From positions 1 through 64,000 of the forward strand of contig JAGHRT010000021.1 of NCBI GenBank assembly GCA_018066245.1: a stretch of DNA of 64,000 nucleotides. The letters run 5' to 3'. The translations under genes and the position numbers were made by a program. Position 1 is the stretch's first letter, and every line of letters starts with the position of its first letter. The DNA comes from Candidatus Equimonas faecalis (lineage in GTDB: Bacteria > Bacteroidota > Bacteroidia > Bacteroidales > Bacteroidaceae). This document shows, in pieces, positions 36,731 to 45,162 of the stretch. The notes beneath the pieces are model-generated. The model did not search any database and was not told the origin of the DNA. It saw nothing but the letters and a program-made list of their open reading frames with translations.

Positions 36731-37039
36731 ATGATACATATAGAATGTCTCCTCGGCCTCTCGGCCATTATGATGTTTGCCGGCATCTACGGCTTTCTGA
36801 CACGCCGCTCCACGCTGGCAATCCTGCTCTCCATTGAGCTGATGCTCAACGCTGCAGACATCAACTTTGCCGTATTCAACCGCATGCTTTTCCCCGAAGG
36901 TCACGAGGGCTACTTCTTTGCTCTCTTCACCATCGCCATTGCCGCAGCTGAAAGCGCCATAGCCATCGCCATTATGATTAACATCTACCGTCAGCTCTCA
37001 CACCTCGGTGTGGATAAGCTCACGAAACTGAAATTCTAA
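36731..37039 (+). CDS. nuoK: NADH-quinone oxidoreductase subunit K
   Basis: MrpC-like membrane subunit, 102 residues, three TM helices. The conserved glutamates for proton transfer lie in LSIELMLNAADINF and IAAAESAIAIAI. nuoL starts 6 bases after its stop. Confidence 0.95.
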   Translation: MIHIECLLGLSAIMMFAGIYGFLTRRSTLAILLSIELMLNAADINFAVFNRMLFPEGHEGYFFALFTIAIAAAESAIAIAIMINIYRQLSHLGVDKLTKLKF

Positions 37040-37045
37040 ACTCCT

Positions 37046-39067
37046 ATGAGCTATACATTATTTATATTATTATTGCCGCTCTTCAGTTTCCTCCTTATCG
37101 GCATCGTCGATATGGACATTCTGAAGAATGGCAAGGTGTGGAGCCACAAGGCTGCCGGCCTTATCGGTACTTGTTCCCTGGGCATCGTCACCGTGCTGTC
37201 CTATATGACGGCTTGGCAGTATTTCTTCCAGACGGAGCGCCTTGCTGACGGTTCCCTCCCCACCCTGGTGCCCTTCAACACCACATGGCTGCCCCTGGGC
37301 AACCTCCACTTCGACCTCGGCATCCTCCTCGACCCCATCTCCGTGATGATGCTCGTGGTCATCAGCACCGTATCCCTAATGGTGCATATCTACTCTTTCG
37401 GCTACATGCACGGAGAACGCGGCTTCCAGCGCTACTATGCTTTCCTGTCGCTCTTCTCCATGTCGATGATTGGTCTGGTACTTGCCACCAACATTTTCCA
37501 GATGTACCTCTTCTGGGAACTCGTAGGCGTAAGTTCCTACCTCCTCATCGGCTTCTACTACACCACGGCGCCCGCCATCGCCGCCTCCAAGAAGGCTTTC
37601 ATTGTCACCCGCTTTGCTGATATGTTCTTCCTCGTGGGTATCCTCATCTTCGGCTACTACACGCAGAGTTTCAACTTCAGCTTTGCCGGCAGCGAAGTGC
37701 AGATGGCCGACGGTGCCGCAGCCTTCATCCCCTGCGACCCGCAGACAGCCCTTGTGAAGAACGCTGCCTATGCCGTGCTGCCTATCAGCCTCGTGCTGAT
37801 GTTCATCGGCGGTGCCGGTAAGAGTGCCATGTTCCCCCTGCACATCTGGCTGCCCGACGCCATGGAAGGCCCCACGCCCGTCAGCGCCCTCATCCACGCT
37901 GCTACGATGGTCGTGGCCGGTGTATTCCAGATTGCCCGTATGTTCCCCATCTGGATTGAATACGCTCCGCAGACACTCTCTGTCGTTGTCTGGGTAGGTG
38001 CTTTCACCGCTTTCTATGCCGCCGCCGTGGCCTGCACTCAGAGCGACATCAAGCGCGTGCTGGCCTTCTCCACCATCTCGCAGATTGCCTTTATGATGGT
38101 GGCCCTCGGCGTATGCCTCCCCGGTGAGGGCGAACATCTCAACCACGCCAGCCTCGGCTATATGGCCAGCATGTTCCACCTCTTCACCCACGCTATGTTC
38201 AAGGCTTGCCTCTTCCTCGGCGCCGGCTGCATCATCCATGCCGTCCACAGCAACGAGATGAGCGCTATGGGCGGTCTGCGCAAATACATGCCCGTCACCC
38301 GCTGGACATTCCTCATCTCCTGCCTCGCCATCGCCGGCATACCCTTCTTCAGCGGATTCAGCTCGAAGGACGAAATCATCAGCGCCTGCTTCCAGTACAA
38401 TAGCATTTGCGGTTGGTGGATGACGGCTGTGGCCGCCATGACGGCCTTCTATATGTTCCGTCTCTATTACGGCATCTTCTGGGGCACCGAAAACAAGGAA
38501 CTCCACGCCGAGCACACGCCTCACGAGGCCCCCTGGACAATGACGCTGCCCCTCGTCGTGCTGAGCATCATCACCGTCGGTGTAGGCGCCGTCACCACGC
38601 TCGCCGGCTTCGGCATCCTGCCCGAGACCTGGAACTTCGGTTCCTTCGTCACCGCCAGCGGCGCCGTCTATGGCGTTCACTTCGACATGCAGGTGGCTCT
38701 CACCAGCACCTGCATCGCCCTCGTCAGCATAGGCCTCGCCACATGGATATTCAAGGGCGAGACTCAGCCCATCGCCGACAAGATGTACGCTGCCGCCCCG
38801 CACCTCCATCGCTGGGCCTACAAGCGCTTCTATCTTGACGAGGTCTATCAGTTCGTCACCCATAAGATAATCTTCGCCCGCATCAGCACCCCCATCGCTT
38901 GGTTCGACCGCCATGTCATCGACGGCTTCTTCAACTTCCTCGCCTGGGGCACGCACAAACTCTCTGCCCTCATCAAAGGTTTCCAGAGCGGCAGTGTGCA
39001 ACAGTATGCAATCTGGTTCTTCCTCGGTGTACTCGCCGTGCTGGGCATAATGGTATTTGTTCTTTAA
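37046..39067 (+). CDS. nuoL: NADH-quinone oxidoreductase subunit L
   Basis: Antiporter-like proton-pumping subunit at the distal end of the membrane arm, 673 residues. TM signatures: FLFWELVGVSSYLLIGFYY (channel Glu), GAGKSAMFPLHIWLPDAM (channel Lys) and GPTPVSALIHAATMVVAG. The C-terminal region (about 560-673) forms the lateral helix and last TM segment that brace neighbouring subunits. Length and order nuoK-L-M-N are standard. Confidence 0.96.
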   Translation: MSYTLFILLLPLFSFLLIGIVDMDILKNGKVWSHKAAGLIGTCSLGIVTVLSYMTAWQYFFQTERLADGSLPTLVPFNTTWLPLGNLHFDLGILLDPISVMMLVVISTVSLMVHIYSFGYMHGERGFQRYYAFLSLFSMSMIGLVLATNIFQMYLFWELVGVSSYLLIGFYYTTAPAIAASKKAFIVTRFADMFFLVGILIFGYYTQSFNFSFAGSEVQMADGAAAFIPCDPQTALVKNAAYAVLPISLVLMFIGGAGKSAMFPLHIWLPDAMEGPTPVSALIHAATMVVAGVFQIARMFPIWIEYAPQTLSVVVWVGAFTAFYAAAVACTQSDIKRVLAFSTISQIAFMMVALGVCLPGEGEHLNHASLGYMASMFHLFTHAMFKACLFLGAGCIIHAVHSNEMSAMGGLRKYMPVTRWTFLISCLAIAGIPFFSGFSSKDEIISACFQYNSICGWWMTAVAAMTAFYMFRLYYGIFWGTENKELHAEHTPHEAPWTMTLPLVVLSIITVGVGAVTTLAGFGILPETWNFGSFVTASGAVYGVHFDMQVALTSTCIALVSIGLATWIFKGETQPIADKMYAAAPHLHRWAYKRFYLDEVYQFVTHKIIFARISTPIAWFDRHVIDGFFNFLAWGTHKLSALIKGFQSGSVQQYAIWFFLGVLAVLGIMVFVL

Positions 39068-39092
39068 TGCTTACTACTAATCACTATACGCT

Positions 39093-40622
39093 ATGAATTT
39101 CCTTTCTATATTCGTACTGATTCCCCTGCTGATGCTCTTCGGCTTGTGGATAGCCCGCAACCTCAATCAGGTACGCGGCGTGATGGTGGCAGGTAGTACC
39201 GCACTTCTGGCCCTTGCCATCTATCTCACTTACACCTTCATCGGCGACCGTGCTGCCATGCCCGCCGATGAGTTCCCCATGCTCTATACCGCCAGCTTCG
39301 ACTGGTTCCCCGCACTCAACATCAAGTATTCCGTAGGTGTTGACGGCATCAGCGTAGCCATGCTGCTGCTCTCCTCCATCATCGTCTTCACCGGCACCTT
39401 CGCCTCCTGGCAGCTAAAGCCCCTTACGAAGGAGTACTTCCTCTGGTTCACCCTTCTCTCTATGGGTGTGTTCGGCTTCTTCATCTCTGTGGATATGTTC
39501 ACCATGTTCATGTTCTACGAGATAGCCCTCATCCCCATGTACCTCCTCATCGGCGTGTGGGGTTCGGGCAAGAAGGAATACTCGGCCATGAAACTTACCC
39601 TCATGCTTATGGGTGGCTCAGCCTTCCTCATGTGCGGCATTTTCGGCATCTACTTCGGTGCCGGTGCCACCACGATGAACGTCACCGAGATTGCTGCCCG
39701 CGAAGGTGCTGTTGTGGCAGTGCCTCTCTCGCTCCAGCGTTTCTGGTTCCCCATGACCTTCGCCGGTTTCGGCGTGCTCGGTGCCATGTTCCCGTTCCAC
39801 ACATGGTCTCCCGACGGCCACGCCTCCGCGCCTACCGCCGTCTCCATGCTCCATGCCGGCGTGCTGATGAAACTCGGTGGCTACGGGTGCTTCCGCATCG
39901 CTATGTACCTCATGCCTGAAGCTGCCAACGAAATGGGCTGGATATTCCTTATCCTCACCGCCATCTCCGTGGTTTATGGTGCCTTCAGCGCTTGCGTGCA
40001 GACCGACCTCAAGTACATCAACGCCTACTCCTCCGTTTCCCACTGCGGTCTCGTGCTCTTCGCCATCCTCATGATGAACCACGTAGCCGCCACGGGTGCC
40101 ATACTCCAGATGCTCTCCCACGGCTTGATGACGGCCCTCTTCTTCGCCCTCATCGGTATGATCTACGGCCGCACTCACACCCGCGACGTCCGCGAGCTGG
40201 CCGGCCTAATGAAGATTATGCCCTTCCTCGCCGTGTGCTATGTCATCGCCGGTCTCGCCAACCTCGGCCTTCCCGGTCTCTCTGGCTTCGTGGCAGAAAT
40301 GACCATCTTCGTAGGAGCCTTCGGTAATACGGGCGCGTTCTACACCACCCTCACCATCATCGCCTGCACCTCCATCGTCATCACCGCCGTCTATATTCTG
40401 CGCCTCGTGGGCAAGATTCTCTATGGTGTCTGCACCAACGAGCATCACCTCCTGCTCACCGATGCCACATGGGACGAGCGCTTCTCTGTTGTCTGCCTCA
40501 TCCTCTCCGTGGCCGGACTCGGCCTCGCTCCTTGGTGGGTAAGCGATATGATTGGCACTGGCGTAGGCCCCATCATCGACGTACTCGATGGCGCCAAGCA
40601 ATTCCTTAACGTTCCTTTCTAA
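39093..40622 (+). CDS. nuoM: NADH-quinone oxidoreductase subunit M
   Basis: Second antiporter-like proton-pumping subunit, 509 residues. The channel Glu lies in MFMFYEIALIPMYLLIGVWG. The loop FHTWSPDGHASAPTAVSMLH and following GVLMKLGGYG carry the expected residues. It lies 25 bases after nuoL and 21 before nuoN. Confidence 0.96.
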   Translation: MNFLSIFVLIPLLMLFGLWIARNLNQVRGVMVAGSTALLALAIYLTYTFIGDRAAMPADEFPMLYTASFDWFPALNIKYSVGVDGISVAMLLLSSIIVFTGTFASWQLKPLTKEYFLWFTLLSMGVFGFFISVDMFTMFMFYEIALIPMYLLIGVWGSGKKEYSAMKLTLMLMGGSAFLMCGIFGIYFGAGATTMNVTEIAAREGAVVAVPLSLQRFWFPMTFAGFGVLGAMFPFHTWSPDGHASAPTAVSMLHAGVLMKLGGYGCFRIAMYLMPEAANEMGWIFLILTAISVVYGAFSACVQTDLKYINAYSSVSHCGLVLFAILMMNHVAATGAILQMLSHGLMTALFFALIGMIYGRTHTRDVRELAGLMKIMPFLAVCYVIAGLANLGLPGLSGFVAEMTIFVGAFGNTGAFYTTLTIIACTSIVITAVYILRLVGKILYGVCTNEHHLLLTDATWDERFSVVCLILSVAGLGLAPWWVSDMIGTGVGPIIDVLDGAKQFLNVPF

Positions 40623-40643
40623 CCCTTTAACTGCATTACAACT

Positions 40644-42200
40644 ATGGATTATAGTCAATTTCTTTATATGACTGCAGAACTCAGCCTGCTGGCTGTCATC
40701 TGTCTGGTGTTTATCGCCGACCTATTCCTTTGCGGACGCAGCGAGAAGGGCTTCGACTGTTCTGAAGTTTGCGGCGGCAAGAAAGCCTTCTGCGTATGCC
40801 GCATGAAGCGCACCCTGCCCCTCATCCTCTTCACGATTCATACGATACTTACCGCCTGCCCCTGCTGCCCCGGCGTAGCGGAAGCCTTCGGCGGGATGTA
40901 TCAGGCCACGCCTATGGCCTCCATCATGAAGACTGTCCTCAACATCGGCGTCATCGTTGTCTTCCTCATGAGCAACAAGTGGCTCCGCCGCGAAGAGAAC
41001 TGGATAAAGCAAGGAGAGTTCTATGAGCTCGTGCTCTTCACACTCTTCGGTATGTATCTCATGATATCCAGCGGCCACTTCCTCATGTTCTTCATCGGCC
41101 TTGAGCTCGCTTCCATCCCCATGGCAGCCCTCGTGGCTTTCGACAAGAAGCGCTACGAAAGTGCTGAAGCCGGCGCGAAGTTCATTCTCCTCGCCCTCTT
41201 CTCCAGCGCCCTGCTGCTCTACGGCATCAGCCTCATCTATGGTGCCACCGGCACGCTCTACTTCAACGACATCAACAGCATTCTGGGCAACACCGACTGG
41301 GCCGTAAACGCCAAGCTCTTCGCCATCCTCGGCCTCACGCTCTTCATCACCGGCATGGGCTTCAAGATTTCCCTCGTGCCCTTCCATCTCTGGACGGCCG
41401 ACACCTATCAGGGCGCTCCCACCGTCGTCACCGGTTACCTCAGCGTGATTTCCAAGGGCTCCGCAGCCTTCGTGCTCCTCACCGTGCTCCAGAAGGTCTT
41501 CTGCCTGTTCGTCACCGAGTGGAACTGGGCCTTCTTCTGGATCATCATCGCCTCCATCACCGTGGCCAACCTCTTCGCCATCCGTCAGAAGAACCTCAAG
41601 CGATTCATGGCCTTCTCCGCCATCTCGCAGGCCGGCTACCTCGTGCTCGGCATCATGGACGGCACGGCACAGGGCATGACTGCTCTGGTATTCTACCTCC
41701 TCGTTTATCTTGCCGCCAACCTCGGTGCCTTCGCCGTGCTTACCACGGTTGAGGAAAACACCGGCAAGATTGGCATCGACGACTACGCAGGCCTCTACCA
41801 GACCAACCCGCGCCTCTCCCTCCTCATGACACTCTGCCTCTTCTCCCTGGCAGGCATCCCGCCCTTCGCAGGCTTCTTCTCGAAGTTCTTCATCTTCATG
41901 GCAGCCTTCCAGACCATGGGCGGCTGGGGCCACTGGCTCGTGCTGATAGCCCTTATCAACACCGTCATCTCCCTCTACTACTATCTGCTTATCGTCAAGG
42001 CCATGTATATCACGCCAAACGACAAGCCCCTTCCCTCATTCCGTGTTGACTGCCCCACCCGCTGGGCCCTTGCCATCTGCATCGCCGGTGTGCTCCTCCT
42101 CGGTCTCTGCGGCATAGCCTACAACTGGATTGACACCTTCTCCTATGGTCTCGAAGAAGTCTTCGCCGGATGCGCCGGCACCTGCTGCGGAGCCTGCTAA
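40644..42200 (+). CDS. nuoN: NADH-quinone oxidoreductase subunit N, cysteine-rich variant
   Basis: Third antiporter-like subunit, 518 residues. The core is normal: [18 protein letters not shown] (channel Glu), [20 protein letters not shown] and [17 protein letters not shown] near the end. Unusually, cysteines cluster between TM1 and TM2 (residues 30, 39, 43, 50, 52, 72, 74, 75) and at the extreme C-terminus (510, 514, 515, 518, in CAGTCCGAC). This suggests metal binding or disulfides in exposed loops, which I do not know from standard NuoN. It ends the nuo block; nuoE, nuoF and nuoG are absent. Confidence 0.93.
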   Translation: MDYSQFLYMTAELSLLAVICLVFIADLFLCGRSEKGFDCSEVCGGKKAFCVCRMKRTLPLILFTIHTILTACPCCPGVAEAFGGMYQATPMASIMKTVLNIGVIVVFLMSNKWLRREENWIKQGEFYELVLFTLFGMYLMISSGHFLMFFIGLELASIPMAALVAFDKKRYESAEAGAKFILLALFSSALLLYGISLIYGATGTLYFNDINSILGNTDWAVNAKLFAILGLTLFITGMGFKISLVPFHLWTADTYQGAPTVVTGYLSVISKGSAAFVLLTVLQKVFCLFVTEWNWAFFWIIIASITVANLFAIRQKNLKRFMAFSAISQAGYLVLGIMDGTAQGMTALVFYLLVYLAANLGAFAVLTTVEENTGKIGIDDYAGLYQTNPRLSLLMTLCLFSLAGIPPFAGFFSKFFIFMAAFQTMGGWGHWLVLIALINTVISLYYYLLIVKAMYITPNDKPLPSFRVDCPTRWALAICIAGVLLLGLCGIAYNWIDTFSYGLEEVFAGCAGTCCGAC

Positions 42201-42227
42201 TTCTTAATTCATAATTCATAATTACCC

Positions 42228-42386
42228 TTGACCTACTTCAACGAGTATCACCGCATCACAACTGAAAGATGCCAACAAATCATTGCAGCCTCCAAGAGTT
42301 TGCAACTCGACTCCGCAGTCGAAGTGCAACGCATGAAACAGATGCATCGCGAGATAGCCGAACGCTACCCCAACGAGGCGAGATAA
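42228..42386 (+). CDS. possible 52-residue ORF after nuoN
   Basis: Opens with TTG (no ATG) and reads as a soluble amphipathic helical peptide (ending EVQRMKQMHREIAERYPNEAR, charged and helix-rich). It lies between nuoN and the strong terminator at 42452, so it would be on the nuo transcript. It could be a real small protein, a fragment of a decayed gene, or chance; no family is recognised. Confidence 0.35.
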   Translation: MTYFNEYHRITTERCQQIIAASKSLQLDSAVEVQRMKQMHREIAERYPNEAR

Positions 42387-42451
42387 CCGCGGAGTAATCT
42401 TCGTTGTTGATGCTTTATTGAACCACTCGCAAGTAGTTATTCCTTCCACAA

Positions 42452-42495
42452 CGCGCCAGTCTTATCAAAAAGTAAGGCTGGCGCGATGTTTTTTT
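42452..42495 (+). terminator. intrinsic terminator ending the nuo operon
   Basis: GCGCCAGTCTTA and TAAGGCTGGCGC form a 12-bp stem with one G-U pair and an 8-base loop, followed by GATG and a run of T to 42495. It lies about 250 bases after nuoN and 22 bases before the next promoter, giving a clean boundary between the nuo operon and the accessory region. Confidence 0.88.
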
Positions 42496-42516
42496 GCAAC
42501 TTTTTTTGCTTAATGT

Positions 42517-42547
42517 TTTGAAGATTAAAAATAAGTTCGTACTTTTG
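42517..42547 (+). promoter_or_regulatory. promoter of the radical SAM/peptide operon
   Basis: TTTG at 42517-42520, a 19-base spacer, then TACTTTTG at 42540-42547. This is an exact Bacteroidetes consensus promoter. Transcription should begin near 42553, giving a leader of about 390 nt before the radical SAM start codon. Confidence 0.8.
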
Positions 42548-42944
42548 CATCGTCTTAGCCTACACTTGTACATTTTAGGATGTGCGGCAGGATGAGACAC
42601 TACATAATGTGAAAGCGTCATTGATGCTTTGTCTATTGGCTGTGTGAACCTAGGAAATTCATCAGTTGGTCAAGGGCAATGTCAGAAATGAATGCTACGG
42701 GTATGTTCAAAAGTATCCCGGGAGTGTGCATGAGAGGGTATATTATATCCTCAAAGCACACTTTTCTGGAGCATATTGTTCATACTAACGTAGGCATACA
42801 TTCTACAACGTTCACCAACAAGGTCTCCTAGGACCCACACAGCAGACAAGTAGAAGAATGGAAGCCTGCGTTTTTGTGTTATCGTAGTACATGCAATAAA
42901 TTACAAAGGTTTCTTCGGGCTTCAGAGACTATTCAATTGTCACG
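42548..42944 (+). other. long untranslated leader of the radical SAM operon
   Basis: About 390 nt lie between the promoter and the first clear gene. GAGGGTATATTATATCCTC at 42735-42753 forms a near-perfect hairpin. An ATG at 42730 opens a 33-codon frame ending at 42831 (starts MRGYIISSKHTF, rich in His/Thr/Ser, no cysteine), which could be a leader peptide or second small product. No known riboswitch class was recognised. Confidence 0.5.
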
Positions 42945-44510
42945 ATGAATGAAATAAGTGTTGAAGCCCTTAATTCTGGCATGAGTCTTTATAGGCCAGA
43001 ATGGACTTGTGGGCGATACTGCGAGAGCAAGCGGGTTGCCATTATGTATAATCTGATTACAGGCTTTAGTTATTTCTTTGAGGAGTATTCAGCCATTGTT
43101 ATTGGCGAAATTCTAAAGGCCGAAAGGAATGAAGATATTCATGCTAAGAATGTAGAAACAGCTACAGGCATCAGCATGGAATCTTTGTGCCAATTTTTCA
43201 ATGTCCTTGTTCGGGCTGGTCTTCTATCACTGTCTGTTCCTACGGAAGAAGGCATTATGGACTATCGACGTGCAGTATTAGAAGCAAGGAAGTCTAACGG
43301 CTCTTGGGTTGATAGGCCAACGGAAGAAAAGCTTCCTATGGAGGTAACAAATGCAGAGCAAGCGTATTTTACAGCCGTTGATGACGGGAAGACCATTTGC
43401 TCTTGTATGTTTGAACTGACGTATCGGTGTAGCGAGATGTGCATTCATTGTTACAATCCAGGAGCCACTCGCAACAATAACGAAGTGAGCCACCGTGCAG
43501 ACGTGGAAGAGTTGACATTAGCCGATTACAAGCGTATAATTGACGATATGTACGCTCACGGACTCGTCAAGGTCTGTTTGAGTGGAGGCGACCCCTTCTC
43601 AAAGAATTTTGTTTGGGAGTTGCTGGATTACCTGTATGCAAAGGGTATAGCGGTAGATGTGTTCACAAACGGCCAAAGGATAATACAAAAGGTAAAGCGG
43701 CTTGCCGGTTATTATCCCCGATTAGTAGGCGTAAGTATCTATAGTGGTGTGGCAGAAGACCACGACGCGATTACGCGAATCCCCGGCTCTTGGGAAAAGT
43801 CTGTGCAAGTGGTGAAAGAACTTTCTGCATTGGCCATTCCTATGAATCTGAAATGCTGCGTGATGCAGCCGAACCTTCATTCATATTATATGGTTGCAGA
43901 CCTCGCAAAAGAATATGGTGCTGTTCCTCAGTTTGAGATAAACATTACGGAATCAAACGACGGGGACATCTGCGCCAAACAGTTACGTTTGACGGAAGAG
44001 CAACTGCAGGTCGTGCTGCGTGATAATAATCTTGCTTTATATGTGGGCAAGGAAGCACCGAACTACGGCGGACAGAAACGTGATTTGTCTCTTTGCAGTT
44101 GTGGTGCAGGTGCAACGGGATTTTGTATGTCGCCTAATGGAGACCTGCGGGCTTGCACGACGTTTACGCAGGTGTATGGTAACTTGCGGGAGCAATCCGT
44201 CGTAGAAATACTGGCTGATAGCCCTTTGCTCAAAGAGTGGAGGACGGCGGTCGTGGCTGATTATGCCGAGTGCGGAAAATATGATTACTGTGATTATTGC
44301 AACCTATGCGCAGGAGTTAATTATACGGAGCATGGAGATTTCCGCCAGCCAGCCGAGACGAATTGCTTTATGGCCAAGTGTCGGTATAATCTGGCGCATA
44401 AGTTGATGGAGCATGATGAGCCGATGACGAGAGAACAATTCATAGAAGCGTTGCAAGCGCTCCCTATTGAAAGAACAGCCTTGCAGCGCCAATATCGTAA
44501 TAAGGGATAA
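42945..44510 (+). CDS. radical SAM/SPASM peptide-modifying enzyme with PqqD-like N-terminus
   Basis: 521 residues. Residues about 30-105 resemble a PqqD/RRE winged helix that binds precursor peptides (GFSYFFEEYSAIVIGEIL, then FNVLVRAGLLSLSV). The radical SAM core binds its [4Fe-4S] cluster through Cys162, Cys166 and Cys169 (CSEMCIHC), with the GGDPFSK motif near 210. A SPASM region for auxiliary clusters begins at Cys384/Cys386 (CSCGAGATGFCMSPNGDLRAC) and continues through CGKYDYCDYCNLCAG and NCFMAKC. Such enzymes install thioethers, C-C crosslinks or epimerise residues in RiPPs. The 34-residue peptide gene 49 bases downstream is the obvious candidate substrate. Codon use is AT-richer than in the nuo genes. 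Confidence 0.88.
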   Translation: MNEISVEALNSGMSLYRPEWTCGRYCESKRVAIMYNLITGFSYFFEEYSAIVIGEILKAERNEDIHAKNVETATGISMESLCQFFNVLVRAGLLSLSVPTEEGIMDYRRAVLEARKSNGSWVDRPTEEKLPMEVTNAEQAYFTAVDDGKTICSCMFELTYRCSEMCIHCYNPGATRNNNEVSHRADVEELTLADYKRIIDDMYAHGLVKVCLSGGDPFSKNFVWELLDYLYAKGIAVDVFTNGQRIIQKVKRLAGYYPRLVGVSIYSGVAEDHDAITRIPGSWEKSVQVVKELSALAIPMNLKCCVMQPNLHSYYMVADLAKEYGAVPQFEINITESNDGDICAKQLRLTEEQLQVVLRDNNLALYVGKEAPNYGGQKRDLSLCSCGAGATGFCMSPNGDLRACTTFTQVYGNLREQSVVEILADSPLLKEWRTAVVADYAECGKYDYCDYCNLCAGVNYTEHGDFRQPAETNCFMAKCRYNLAHKLMEHDEPMTREQFIEALQALPIERTALQRQYRNKG

Positions 44511-44559
44511 ATGGTGTCTCCCCTGAAGTACACCTATAACCTTCAAATTCTATAAGATT

Positions 44560-44664
44560 ATGAAAATAGAACTTGGAATTAAGACCGCATCCTTTGTGGC
44601 TGCAGCCTCTGGTTGTCCTGCATATATGGAGTTCACTTGCGGAATAGCCTACCGTATGTCGTAA
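44560..44664 (+). CDS. candidate RiPP precursor peptide (34 aa, two cysteines)
   Basis: Short frame from the ATG at 44560 to the TAA at 44662-44664. A stop lies in frame just upstream, so the peptide cannot be longer. It begins MKIELGIKTASF (leader-like, one Glu and two Lys), then an Ala-rich hinge VAAASG. The core-like C-terminal half is rich in Cys, Gly and aromatics: Cys19-Pro20, Tyr22, Phe25, Cys27-Gly28, Tyr31. It sits between a radical SAM/SPASM gene and a strong terminator, exactly where precursors are found. I do not recognise a named precursor family. No Shine-Dalgarno sequence is visible, which is usual in Bacteroidetes. Confidence 0.6.
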   Translation: MKIELGIKTASFVAAASGCPAYMEFTCGIAYRMS

Positions 44665-44698
44665 CGGATGCAGCTAAGAGAACACCCTCTTGGCGTTT

Positions 44699-44737
44699 TA
44701 TCGGGGAGGAGAAAAGCCTCCTCCCCGATTTTTTTCA
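44699..44737 (+). terminator. strong intrinsic terminator of the RiPP-like operon
   Basis: ATCGGGGAGGAG and CTCCTCCCCGAT form a perfect 12-bp stem with a small AAAAGC loop, followed directly by seven T. It closes the unit 35 bases after the 34-residue peptide gene. Confidence 0.92.
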
Positions 44738-44773
44738 AAACAGTAATTTACAGAAAATTTCAAAAGACAAACA

Positions 44774-45100
44774 ATGGAAAACAAAGGAAAAAGACAATTT
44801 GAAGAACTTATGGCAGAGTATAATATGCCAAATGTCGCAGAAAGTAGGAAAGAAGAAATAATCACATTAATGCAGGAATATTTGCAAAAAAACTATGGCG
44901 AAAGGTGCGTTAACGTAAAATGCCCTAATGGAAAGACGTTTCCTACTCTTCCTGATAATATTGAAGATTTACGTGTCATCGAAGCGACCCTAAGAGCAGA
45001 AGAAAAGAGAAAGAATAATCAAGAAAATGCTGAGAAGATTTGTGACCGTATGACAAGCATGAATAAATATTCAGAGGAACATCCCTATCCGGGCCAATAG
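44774..45100 (+). CDS. hypothetical 108-aa charged protein
   Basis: Soluble, strongly charged, helix-rich protein of 108 residues. Features: KEEIITLMQEYLQKNYGER, two cysteines near residues 45 and 50 (RCVNVKCPNG), then a helical EATLRAEEKRKNNQE tail. No signal peptide or TM segment, and no recognised family. It begins 37 bases after the RiPP-operon terminator, without a clear TAnnTTTG promoter. It may form a pair with the Sel1 protein 62 bases downstream. A and T richness mark it as part of the accessory segment. Confidence 0.65.
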   Translation: MENKGKRQFEELMAEYNMPNVAESRKEEIITLMQEYLQKNYGERCVNVKCPNGKTFPTLPDNIEDLRVIEATLRAEEKRKNNQENAEKICDRMTSMNKYSEEHPYPGQ

Positions 45101-45162
45101 GACTATTAATTTTCACGAAGAAGAGAAATCAATGTAATTAAAACTTATTAAACACTTTTATT

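Noticed and set aside
37376-39001. A 541-codon minus-strand frame inside nuoL
   Set aside because: Antisense shadow with Glu/His/Gly-rich composition, while the plus strand encodes a clear NuoL.
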